Below are positions 34,083 to 43,034 of a stretch of 64,000 nucleotides of DNA, piece after piece. This stretch comes from Micromonospora narathiwatensis. Lineage in GTDB: Bacteria; Actinomycetota; Actinomycetes; Mycobacteriales; Micromonosporaceae. Under the pieces are notes generated by a model, which was not told where the DNA came from, did no database searches, and saw nothing but the letters and a program-made list of their open reading frames with translations. The position numbers and the translations under genes were made by a program. The DNA is taken from contig NZ_LT594324.1 of assembly GCF_900089605.1 (NCBI RefSeq), forward strand, positions 3,162,001 through 3,226,000. Direction: 5' to 3'. How positions within the stretch are numbered: position 1 is the stretch's first letter; each line of letters starts with the position of its first letter.

Positions 34083-36446
34083 TCAAGCAGAAGCAAGCAC
34101 GCCGACGAGGTGCGCTGGGACCAGTTGTTCGGCCGGGTCGACGTCCGCCACCGGGTGCTCGGTAATCGTATCGAGCAGGTCGGCGACGTGCACGCCAAGG
34201 TCGGCATCGACCACGTTGTCCTTCGCCCGGCTGGCGGCCGTCTCCACCTGCCCAGCCAGCCACGCGCCGAGCTTGCGGTGCACGATGTGCAGGGTCCGCA
34301 GCGCCCACGCGACCCGTTCGGCCTCAGCCAGCAGCGCGTCGTCGTTGACGGCGCGGGCGAAGCGGGCCACGTCGGCGCTGTCGGCGGGGCCGTCGACGGT
34401 GCCGCGCATCCAGTGCCCGACCGCGCCGGCGGTCGTGACCGTCGTGCCGGTCATCCGGTCCAGGATCTGCTGCTGCGTCAGGCCGCGGTCGCGGGCCGCC
34501 GCAGCACGGGCGTGCCAGAAGTCGACCAGCATGCGCAGTGCCGCGTACTCGGTTCGCTCGGACAGCTTCTCCGTCAACGCCACCCGCAGGTAGGTGCGGG
34601 CGGCCCTGTCGACGAGCAGCAGCACGTCGCCGCTCTGCAGCACCTTCGCTGCGACCCGGGACAGGGTTGGGCCGCGGCGGCGGGTCACGAGCTCGTTCGC
34701 CGGCAGCCACAGCACCCGGGGGCCGTTCGGGTCGTCCAAGTGCACCGCGATCGCCGGCACGTCGCTGTCGGTGCTGGTTTGCTCGCGGACGGGCAGGGTA
34801 TCCGGGTCGTCCTCGGCGGCGGCCATCACCGCACGCAGCACCCCGGTCACGTCGACGGCGAACGGGTCCCACGCGGTGTCTTCCGCGCTGGCCATCTCGT
34901 TCGCGTCAACGGGCCGCAGGACGCCTCCGTCAACGACCCGGATCGCGGCAGCCGGGTCGGTCTCGACCGGCCCGCAGCCCGAAGTCACACCTAGCGCCGC
35001 GGCCGACACGGTGACGGCCTCCGTCCGCAGGTGCGCCATCCGCGCCCGTGCCGCGACCGCCTGGCGCACCGCACGGCGTCCTTCCAGCGGCCCGCACGTC
35101 AACTGCAGCACCGCCGGCGCGGGCGGCAACGTCAGCAGCCCGGACCGGCTGCGCGGCAGCGTCCCGACGACGGCCAGCGGCACGCCCGGCCCCACCATGC
35201 CACGCGCGGCGGCGGTCACCGTCCGCACCGCGACCGTCTGCTCCCATCCGAGCGGGGTCCGTGGCGATTCCGTGAGTGCGGCCGTCACCGTGGCGGCAGC
35301 AGACGCGCCGCGCACCAGCAGGATCGCCCGCTCCCCTGCCTCGACCCGGGCCGTGACCCAGTCGATGAGCTGGCCGGTCCGTGGCTGCTCAGTCGCTGCG
35401 CGGAGTGCGTCGGTGAGCGCGTCCGCGAACCGCAGCCACGCGTCCCGGCTCGAGCCGGCCGCGTGCTCGGCGTAGCCCCGGGCGATCTCGACCAGCGTCC
35501 CAAGCCGCATCCGGTACGGGTTCGCGCCGGGGAGCCGGTCGTACACGTCCGGGCGAACCGGGATGGACGCGACCGCGTGGAACGCCTGCCACGCCCATCG
35601 CAGCCCGACGGGGTCAGCAGTCGCGGTACCTGCTAGCTGGCCTGCCGCCTTCCACAACGTGTCGAGGGCCGGGTCCAGCACCGTGCCCGGCTGCGGCACG
35701 ACGATGTCGACCACGGCGGCGCCGGTGGCCTGCAGCTGCTGCGCCGCGGCGAACACCGCCCCGGCGCCGGCCGTGCGGGGCGTCGCGGCCGGGCCGGCGA
35801 GCGCCGGCAGGCAGGCGGCGTCCCACGCCCACACCACGCCTCCGACGCTGCGGACGACGTCCAGGCCGGCGTCGTACGGATCGCCGGTCAGGTAGACGAC
35901 CGGGATCCGGCGCCCGGTCTGCTGTAGCACCGCGGCGAGCTCGTCGGCCGTGGCGGCGCCGGCCGCGACGATGACGCCCTCGAGCCGCTCGAGCAGCGGG
36001 AGCAGCCGCGCCACCCGCCCGGTCAGGTACACCCGGCCGCCCGCGTCGAGCTTCGACCGGCCGATCACTTGCGGCTGCCCTGCCGCGGTCACCACTGCGC
36101 GCGGCACGAAGTCGACCAGACGCTGCGTCCGGAACGCCAGCTCGTCGTACAGGTCCCGGTCGGCCAGCCGAACAGACGCGACTCCGATCTGCGGGTTCAG
36201 CCTGCCACGGTGTAGCGCGGCCGCGACGGCCGCGGACGCGGCCAGCACCACCGGCGCCGCGGTGACGGATGCCGGCACCACGACTGCCAGCGGAATGCGG
36301 GCGGTCATTGCGGCGTCCGCCGCCCGCAGCAGTTCGGCATCCAGGACGGTCGGTGCGAACGGCAGCGGCCGGCTGCCACCCCTTCCGCGCATGAGGAGTC
36401 CGGACAGGACGCAGTCGCTCAACCCGCGGGTCCCGGCAGCTGCCAT
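34083..36446 (-). CDS. DrmE-like protein (DISARM-associated, inactive-helicase-like)
   Basis: 787 residues from ATG 36446. The N-terminal two thirds look like a helicase/NTPase fold without a usable P-loop: RIPLAVVVPASVTAAPVVLA at the motif I position, TGDPYDAGLDVVRSVGGVVW, and VEAGERAILLVRGASAAATV in the second half. The C-terminus has a conserved-looking block RVLWLPANELVTRRRGPTLS and RVAAKVLQSGDVLLLVDRAA, followed by a helical domain with LRMLVDFWHARAAAARDRGL. Length and placement next to drmABC suggest DrmE, the unknown-function subunit of class 2 DISARM. I cannot confirm the family without a profile search. It is divergent from the ATPase gene and shares its control region. Confidence 0.5.
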   Translation of the reverse strand: MAAAGTRGLSDCVLSGLLMRGRGGSRPLPFAPTVLDAELLRAADAAMTARIPLAVVVPASVTAAPVVLAASAAVAAALHRGRLNPQIGVASVRLADRDLYDELAFRTQRLVDFVPRAVVTAAGQPQVIGRSKLDAGGRVYLTGRVARLLPLLERLEGVIVAAGAATADELAAVLQQTGRRIPVVYLTGDPYDAGLDVVRSVGGVVWAWDAACLPALAGPAATPRTAGAGAVFAAAQQLQATGAAVVDIVVPQPGTVLDPALDTLWKAAGQLAGTATADPVGLRWAWQAFHAVASIPVRPDVYDRLPGANPYRMRLGTLVEIARGYAEHAAGSSRDAWLRFADALTDALRAATEQPRTGQLIDWVTARVEAGERAILLVRGASAAATVTAALTESPRTPLGWEQTVAVRTVTAAARGMVGPGVPLAVVGTLPRSRSGLLTLPPAPAVLQLTCGPLEGRRAVRQAVAARARMAHLRTEAVTVSAAALGVTSGCGPVETDPAAAIRVVDGGVLRPVDANEMASAEDTAWDPFAVDVTGVLRAVMAAAEDDPDTLPVREQTSTDSDVPAIAVHLDDPNGPRVLWLPANELVTRRRGPTLSRVAAKVLQSGDVLLLVDRAARTYLRVALTEKLSERTEYAALRMLVDFWHARAAAARDRGLTQQQILDRMTGTTVTTAGAVGHWMRGTVDGPADSADVARFARAVNDDALLAEAERVAWALRTLHIVHRKLGAWLAGQVETAASRAKDNVVDADLGVHVADLLDTITEHPVADVDPAEQLVPAHLVGVLASA

Positions 36447-36488
36447 GAGCCAGAACGATAAACCTGCCCCGATTGGGGCCGATCAGCC

Positions 36489-36530
36489 ATCTCGAGATCA
36501 TCTTTCTTGTCGGTCGTACCTTGGTCGTAC
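36489..36530. promoter_or_regulatory. Control region between DrmE-like and ATPase genes
   Basis: The 162-bp gap holds a perfect palindrome ATCTCGAGAT (36489-36498) and two direct repeats GGTCGTAC at 36512-36519 and 36523-36530, spaced 11 bp, one helical turn. TACAGT, overlapping the second repeat, could be a plus-strand -10. It probably sets expression of both arms of the defence locus. Confidence 0.5.
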
Positions 36531-36608
36531 AGTGACCCGAACATCGGCGCGGCTGCCACGACGGCAGCTCCGCGGGCGGCGGCAAGCCACCAGGGGAGGA
36601 CGCGGGCA

Positions 36609-39600
36609 GTGCGCAGCAGCGAACACAGCGCGGACCACGACACCGGCGACACCCCGGGCATGGCGGCTGCCGCCGTCGAGGGCGCCGAGAGCAGCGGCCA
36701 GGACGGGAAATCGCACACCGCTGGCTCCGCTCTCACTGAGCAGGAGAGCGAGACGCTGCGCCGCGCCAAGATCTGCCGCGCCGCGGCCGGGCACCTCACC
36801 CAGGCCGACTTGATGAGCGAGCTGCCGCGGCTGAGCGGCGGCGATGCCTCGTGGGTGCGGCGGCAGACCAAGATGCGCCCCAACGCTCCGATCGCGGCGC
36901 TAGCCCGCGCGGTGCGCACGAGGCTGGTCCGCTCGGATGAGAAGCGGATTGCGTTGATCCTGCACGACTGCCTGCACTATGGAGTCCTGTCCACTCACGC
37001 CGCCTCCAAGCTAGAACTCGCCGAGCTGGCCGCCCTGCTGGCTGGCGACATCGACGGCATGAACGGCCTGGGTGACGAGCCGATCTACCAGTCCCTGCTC
37101 GACGCCGAGGAGTTCGGCACCACCCGGACAGCGCGGGTTGCGGCCTGGGCGTCGATGGTGTGCATGGGGCACTCGGCCGACGTCGCGGCGCTGGCCTGGC
37201 TGGTCGCCGACCCGCCGGAGGAGTGGTCGGATGCGCAGCGGCAGGTGCTGGCCGACGTGTGGGACAGCGTGCGGGCCCGGACGCCGGACATGCCGGAGAA
37301 ACCGATGCGGTTCGAGGATCTGGTCGAGGTCATCATCGACGCCGACGCTGTGCTGCACAGCGACGAGTTCGACGACGTCGACGAGCCCGCCGGCCTCGAG
37401 GAGCCCGCAGCGGCACTCCCAGCCGTGACCGATGCGCCCGGCGGCTCCCCTCCGGCAGCGGTCGGCGCGCCGGCTGTCGAAAGCGGCGTCGCGGCCGAGC
37501 CGACCGAGCGAGACATGCCGTCGTTGCAGCGCGAGCTCGACGACCTCGAGCAGCTCCGCAGCCACGTGGAGGACGAGGTGGCTCCCGCCCTCGCCGCCGC
37601 CGCGGCTGCCGGACGACTCCCGGCGGAAGCCTACGTCGTCGCGGTCACGATTTACACCCGCCAACTCACCTCGGCGTTCGAGGCGGTCGCGCGGCTGACG
37701 GGAAATGCGCGGCCAGAGACGCTCGCAGACGCCCGGCATGCGGTCGAGGATGCGTTGGCCGCCGCGCAGGAAGCGGACCAGGCGACCGCCCGGCTGGACC
37801 GGGTCCGGCAGCTCGCGACGCTGCGCGCGCCGGAGTACGTCGCCGCGGCCGTCGCGCAGGTGGCGGAGCTGGCCGGCAGCGTCGACGACACGACTGCGGC
37901 GGAGACCGTCGCGGGCCTCGATGCGCTGCTGGAGATCGTTGAGCTGGACGGCCGTGATCCGGCGCGCGCCGTCGGGCTCGGCAGGCTCGTCAGCTCGGCG
38001 GTGCCGGTCGCGATCCCGCTGCTCATGTTCGCCACCACCGCCGGCACCCTCACCTACACCCCGGCCGCCGCCGAACGCGCCAGCGCGGAACCCGCTGGAA
38101 CCGAGGCCGCGGACGTGCCCGGCCCGGCTGAGCCCGCCGCAGAAACGCCTCCCGCCGCCGAGGCCGCCGCAGACGAAGCGGGCACCGCTAGCGTGACGGA
38201 CGAGCAACGCGCCACCCAACTGGCTGCCTCCGCCACCGACGAGCAGGCCACCAGCTCGGCCGAGCACACCGAGACCCCTTCCCCGGCCGCCAACCTCGCC
38301 AGCACGGACGAGCCGAGCCCGCAGGGAACGGTCACGGAGGAGGGCGCCGAGGCCAGCACCCATTCGGAGCCGGACCTCGAGGACATCCTCGCCGGGCTCA
38401 ACCTCACCGTCCCGCCGCCGCCCACCACCCCCCAGCCCCGCCACGCCCCGCCAGAGGAGATCACCGAGCCCGAGCTGTCGACCGCTGAGCCGTTGGCCGC
38501 CGATGCACCGGACAACAGCGACGCGTGCACGATCTACGCCGACCTGCTCAACCACGACCAGTACGCGCTCGCGTACTGGCTCACCACCGCCGAAGGCGCC
38601 CCGGCCTCGCTCCGCACCGCGAACCGGCTCGCCGCGCACGCCGCCGCGATCAAGACCTCCACCGGCTCAAACGCGGCCGCCTTCGCCGCCGCCGTCACCG
38701 ACCTCGACGCCGACGCCGTCCGCGACATGCCCGCCACTCAGATGCTGATCTACGGCGCCGCCGTCCGCGCCGGGCTGCTGTCCCCGTCGGCCGGTGCCGC
38801 CGGTCCCCTCCGCGACATCGCGACCAGCATCCCTCGCTACGGCAAGGCGGTCGATGAGCTCCACGAAGCGCTGCTCACCGCGATCTACAGCGGCGTCTAC
38901 CTCACTCCGCGCAGCGTCGACGCAGTCGCCGAAGCCGCCGAAGCAGACCAGGTCCTGCAGACCTTGACCGCCGGCGCCGAAGAACTGCTCGCCACGTCCC
39001 GCACCATCCGCTACGCCCTTGCAACCGACCTGTGGCAGACGTGGAGGGCCCCCGACGGCTACCTCGGCCGACCGTTGAGCATCGTCGCCGCCGGGCAGAC
39101 GGCCCCCGACGCGGTCGCGCTCGTCCGCGACCGGGTCGCCGAACTCCGCTCACGCGCCACCCTGGAAGCGACCATCGACCGCGACACGCCCCGCAGCTCG
39201 GGCAAGCGCAGCAAGCGGATCGAGTCCCGCGCCCGGGAGAAGCTGCTCGCCTGGACCGGGGAGGTCACCGAGCTGCTGTCGAACTGGATCACTGCCGTTG
39301 AGAACCTCACCGGCCCCGACGCCGAGTCGTGGATGAGCGACCCGATTACCGACCTGCGTACCCGGGTCGTCGCCGTCCGCAACCAGGCCATCGCCGAACT
39401 CGGCCGCCGCGGCGACACCGGCGTCAAGGCGCGGGACGCCGTTCACGAGGCCGGGCTGCGGCTGCTGACCGACGCCCTCGACCTGCTCGCCGGCACCGCC
39501 GCCGTCCCCGCCGGGCCGGAAGTTCCGGCCGACCGGCTCCTCGGCGGGCCGCTCTCCGGCGCCGCCGACCTGCCGCTCACCGGCGCCGGAGAGCCCACCC

Positions 39601-42600
39601 GCCCGATCACCACGGACGACGTCGTCACGGCCGACCGGACCGCTCTGACTGGCGCGGCCGGGTGGCGGGCCGCGTACGAGCAGCGGGCCGCCCGCCACGA
39701 CCACGTCGGCACGCAACTGCTCATCGAGCACGTGCGCGCCCTCGACCCGCCGCTGGCCGCCGAGCTCGCCACCGCCCGGGACCAGGCCGTCGCCGCGTCC
39801 ACGACCGCACTCGATACCGCGATCACGGCCCTGGTCACCCAGATTGACTCCGACCGGCTCTTCGGCCGCGTCACAGTTCAGGAGTGGACCGACCTGTCCA
39901 CCCGGGTCCGCGCCCACCAGGCCGGACCGCGCGGCACCCGCCGCGACTACGACGTCATGTTCGCCGACCTCGCCGCCATCGAGGCCGACCGGGCCGCCGC
40001 CGTCGGGCGCACCATCGTCGCCGCCCGCGCCGCGCTCGACACGACCGGCATGGACCCCGAGGACGCCGACCGGATCCAGCGCCGCCTCGACGACGGGGAC
40101 CTCACCACCGCCGCCGAGTACGTCGAGACGCTCGCCTCCGGCCGACAACTACCCGGCCCGCGGGACGACGTCGACCACCTGCGCCGATTCTTCCCCGCGT
40201 TCTGCGACGTGTTCGCCGCCCGCCAGGCGCTGAGCAACGGCACGCACCCGCTGCTGCGCGACCTGCAGCTGGCGCTGCCGGCCGGGCGGGTCCCAAGCGA
40301 CCCGGCACTGGCCGCGCTGCTCACTGACGCCGGCCTAAACCTGGCCGAAGTGACCCGTGGCAAGACCGTCGCCGAACGGGTCGAGCACTGGAACCGGCTC
40401 GCGGTCAGCCGCTCGTTCGACGCCCGCATCGGCAGCGTCAAGGCCGTCCTCGAGCAGGTCGGGTTCATCTTCGACAAGTCGACCAACCCGCCGGTCAAGC
40501 GCGGGCAGGGCGGCGGGCGGGGCTCGTGGCTGGACCTGCACGGCGTCCGCGCGACCGCCGGCAAGGCGCTCATCCCGGCCTTCGGGACGGCGATGAGCCC
40601 GTCCGGGGACACGCTGCGGCTGCTCGCGGTGTGGAAGACCCCGACGCCGGCCGAGCTGGTGGAGATGCTGCGCAGCGAACCGACCGACCGGTCGATCGTA
40701 CTGCTGTACTTCGGCACCCTGGACGCCACCGCCCGCCGCGAACTGGCCCGCCAGTTCCGCAGCGGCCGCAAGCTGCCGCCGACCGCGGTCATCGACGACG
40801 CGGTGATCGCCTACGTCGCCTGCCAGCCGGCCCCCGGTCGGGACGTGACGATGTCGGTCACGCTGCCGTTCACGTTCTCGTCCCCGTTCACCCCGGACGT
40901 GCCCGGCGTCAACGTGCCGCAGGAGATGTTCTACGGCCGGGCCGAGGAACGCGACAAGGTCGTCGACATGATGGGTCCGTGCGTCGTGTACGGCGGCCGG
41001 CAGCTGGGCAAGTCCGCGCTACTGCGCGCCGCCGAGCGCGAGTTCGACGACGGCACCACCCGGCACGCGATCTACGAGTCGATCTTCCACATCGGCAAGT
41101 CCGCCCCGGCCGAAGCGGTCTGGACGACGCTGTGGCCGCGGCTGGCGAACAAGGGCATCGTGCCCGAGACCGTCCCGGCCGGCGACGTTGCGGCCGCGCT
41201 CACCGGGCACGTCGCCGACTGGGTGACTGCCCGCCCGGGCCGGCAGCTGCTGCTCCTGCTGGACGAGTCCGACTCGTTCCTCGACGCCGACGCGAACGCC
41301 GTCAGCGGAATGTTCCCCCAGGTCGTGCAGTTCAAGTCGCTGATGGAACTCACCCACCGCGCGGTCAAGGTCGTCTTCGCCGGCCTCCACCAGACCGCCC
41401 GGTTTGAACGGCTCGCCAACCACCCACTCGCGCACTTCGGCGAGCCGGTCTGCGTCGGGCCGCTCGCGCCCCAGGCAGCGTACGACCTTCTCACCCGGCC
41501 GCTGCACGCACTCGGGTTCCGGTTCGCCGACACCGACCAGGCCGCCCGGGTGCTGGCGCTGGCAAACAACCAGCCGGCTTTGATCCAGCTGTTCGCCGCG
41601 CGGCTGCTGCGCAACCTGCAGGGCGCGCCCGTCCTCGGCGACGCGCCGCCGCAGATCATCGTCGCTGACGACGTCGAGCAGGTGTGGGCCGACCCGACGC
41701 TGCGGCGCCAGTTCCGCAAGCGGTTCGACTGGACCCTCGACCTCGACCCGCATTACAAGGTGATCGCGTACAGCGTCGCGCAGAACGCGCACGCAGTCGG
41801 CGTCGACGCCGCGATGTCCCCCGGCGAGCTACGCGCCGAGTGCGAGCAGTGGTGGCCAGCCGGCTTCGCCGCCGAGGACATCCGCGCTAGTGAGTTCCGC
41901 GCCCTGCTCGACGAGTGCGTCGACCTCGGGGTGCTGTCGGTAACCGAGCGCGGCTACCGGCTTCGGACCCCGAACGTGCTCGACCTGCTCGGCAACCGCG
42001 ACGAGATCGACGAGGTCCTCGAGCGGGCTGAGTCGTTCGAGGCGCCGGAGTCGTTCGACGGGTCGCTGATGCGGCCGGTGTACGGCGCCGGGCCGACCCG
42101 GGCGCCGCTGACCGCGCAGCAGATCGCCGACCTGCTCGCCGCCCGCCGCCAGGTCCGGATGCTGGTCGGCTCGGCCGCGCTCGACGTGGACCGGTGCCTG
42201 GCGGTGCTGGAGAAGGAGAACGAGAACGCTGCGTCCGGCAACCGGAAGGCGGTCCTGTCCCGGGCTACGCCGGGCGGGCTGAAGAACAAGTGCCGCAGCT
42301 TGCCGCTCCAGAGTGCTGGGCACCACGCCGTCGTCCTGGTCGACCTGAAGGACGCGACCGCCGACGCGGCGCTCGAGGTGTGGCGGCAGGCCCGGGAGCT
42401 GATTGCGGCGCACATCGGCGGCACCCTCGGGATTGTGCTGGTCAGCGGCCCCCCGCAGGCCGCCGCGTGGCCGGTCGTGGCGCGGGAGTCGGATACGTCC
42501 TCCGGCCTGACCGAGCTGCGCCGCTACGACGACACCGATCTGCGTCTGTGGTTCGCGCAGGAGTCGCTGCCCTTCCAAGACGCCGCGTCGCGGGCCGAGC

Positions 42601-43034
42601 TGCTGGCCACGACCGGCGGCTGGCCGAGGCTCCTGGACCGGCTCGCGCAACACTTGGCCGGCCGGGACAGCGGCACGGTCAGCGACCCGCTCGACGACGT
42701 GCGGACCTGGCTGGGCAGCCACGCCCGGGACCTGGTCGTCGCCGCCGGCGTGACCGCAGACGGGTCGCTGCAGCAGGCGTGGGAGTTCCTGGTGAGGCAG
42801 ATGGCCGGCGAGGCCGTCGACCTGGAGACGTTCGCCGAGTTCCTCGAGCTGCACGCCGCGACCGGCGAGCCCGGCAGCGAACAGCTCACCGCCGCCAGGC
42901 TGGCCGCGAACGGATACACCGGCACCGGGGACGTCGTGCAGGTTCTGCGCGCGCTCGGCGTGCTGCTCGGCGACGGCCTGGGCGAGTACCGGATAGAGCC
43001 GATCCTGGCCACAGCGACCCGGAGCGCCGCGTGA
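36609..43034 (+). CDS. Giant AAA/STAND-like ATPase, first gene of the DISARM-like operon
   Basis: 2141 residues from GTG 36609, chosen for AGGGGAGGA 8 nt upstream. Layout: helical N-terminus (about 40-240, ADLMSELPRLSGGDASWVRR); coiled, Ala-rich region; a hydrophobic stretch LVSSAVPVAIPLLMFATTAG (about 457-480), possibly membrane-spanning; a Pro/Glu/Ala-rich linker (480-640); a long helical solenoid (640-1420); an ATPase entered by FYGRAEERDKVV, with Walker A GGRQLGKS (about 1462-1469) and Walker B LLLLLDESD (about 1546); a winged-helix-like part (ALLDECVDLGVLSVTERGYR); and a C-terminal helical sensor-like region. Architecture fits STAND/archaeal-type ATPases that sense and oligomerise. Its stop overlaps the next start. 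It is not a classical DISARM subunit. Confidence 0.75.
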   Translation: MRSSEHSADHDTGDTPGMAAAAVEGAESSGQDGKSHTAGSALTEQESETLRRAKICRAAAGHLTQADLMSELPRLSGGDASWVRRQTKMRPNAPIAALARAVRTRLVRSDEKRIALILHDCLHYGVLSTHAASKLELAELAALLAGDIDGMNGLGDEPIYQSLLDAEEFGTTRTARVAAWASMVCMGHSADVAALAWLVADPPEEWSDAQRQVLADVWDSVRARTPDMPEKPMRFEDLVEVIIDADAVLHSDEFDDVDEPAGLEEPAAALPAVTDAPGGSPPAAVGAPAVESGVAAEPTERDMPSLQRELDDLEQLRSHVEDEVAPALAAAAAAGRLPAEAYVVAVTIYTRQLTSAFEAVARLTGNARPETLADARHAVEDALAAAQEADQATARLDRVRQLATLRAPEYVAAAVAQVAELAGSVDDTTAAETVAGLDALLEIVELDGRDPARAVGLGRLVSSAVPVAIPLLMFATTAGTLTYTPAAAERASAEPAGTEAADVPGPAEPAAETPPAAEAAADEAGTASVTDEQRATQLAASATDEQATSSAEHTETPSPAANLASTDEPSPQGTVTEEGAEASTHSEPDLEDILAGLNLTVPPPPTTPQPRHAPPEEITEPELSTAEPLAADAPDNSDACTIYADLLNHDQYALAYWLTTAEGAPASLRTANRLAAHAAAIKTSTGSNAAAFAAAVTDLDADAVRDMPATQMLIYGAAVRAGLLSPSAGAAGPLRDIATSIPRYGKAVDELHEALLTAIYSGVYLTPRSVDAVAEAAEADQVLQTLTAGAEELLATSRTIRYALATDLWQTWRAPDGYLGRPLSIVAAGQTAPDAVALVRDRVAELRSRATLEATIDRDTPRSSGKRSKRIESRAREKLLAWTGEVTELLSNWITAVENLTGPDAESWMSDPITDLRTRVVAVRNQAIAELGRRGDTGVKARDAVHEAGLRLLTDALDLLAGTAAVPAGPEVPADRLLGGPLSGAADLPLTGAGEPTRPITTDDVVTADRTALTGAAGWRAAYEQRAARHDHVGTQLLIEHVRALDPPLAAELATARDQAVAASTTALDTAITALVTQIDSDRLFGRVTVQEWTDLSTRVRAHQAGPRGTRRDYDVMFADLAAIEADRAAAVGRTIVAARAALDTTGMDPEDADRIQRRLDDGDLTTAAEYVETLASGRQLPGPRDDVDHLRRFFPAFCDVFAARQALSNGTHPLLRDLQLALPAGRVPSDPALAALLTDAGLNLAEVTRGKTVAERVEHWNRLAVSRSFDARIGSVKAVLEQVGFIFDKSTNPPVKRGQGGGRGSWLDLHGVRATAGKALIPAFGTAMSPSGDTLRLLAVWKTPTPAELVEMLRSEPTDRSIVLLYFGTLDATARRELARQFRSGRKLPPTAVIDDAVIAYVACQPAPGRDVTMSVTLPFTFSSPFTPDVPGVNVPQEMFYGRAEERDKVVDMMGPCVVYGGRQLGKSALLRAAEREFDDGTTRHAIYESIFHIGKSAPAEAVWTTLWPRLANKGIVPETVPAGDVAAALTGHVADWVTARPGRQLLLLLDESDSFLDADANAVSGMFPQVVQFKSLMELTHRAVKVVFAGLHQTARFERLANHPLAHFGEPVCVGPLAPQAAYDLLTRPLHALGFRFADTDQAARVLALANNQPALIQLFAARLLRNLQGAPVLGDAPPQIIVADDVEQVWADPTLRRQFRKRFDWTLDLDPHYKVIAYSVAQNAHAVGVDAAMSPGELRAECEQWWPAGFAAEDIRASEFRALLDECVDLGVLSVTERGYRLRTPNVLDLLGNRDEIDEVLERAESFEAPESFDGSLMRPVYGAGPTRAPLTAQQIADLLAARRQVRMLVGSAALDVDRCLAVLEKENENAASGNRKAVLSRATPGGLKNKCRSLPLQSAGHHAVVLVDLKDATADAALEVWRQARELIAAHIGGTLGIVLVSGPPQAAAWPVVARESDTSSGLTELRRYDDTDLRLWFAQESLPFQDAASRAELLATTGGWPRLLDRLAQHLAGRDSGTVSDPLDDVRTWLGSHARDLVVAAGVTADGSLQQAWEFLVRQMAGEAVDLETFAEFLELHAATGEPGSEQLTAARLAANGYTGTGDVVQVLRALGVLLGDGLGEYRIEPILATATRSAA

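Noticed and set aside
37011..38639. Gly/Arg-rich minus-strand frame inside the giant ATPase gene
   Set aside because: Repetitive shadow composition, no start signal.
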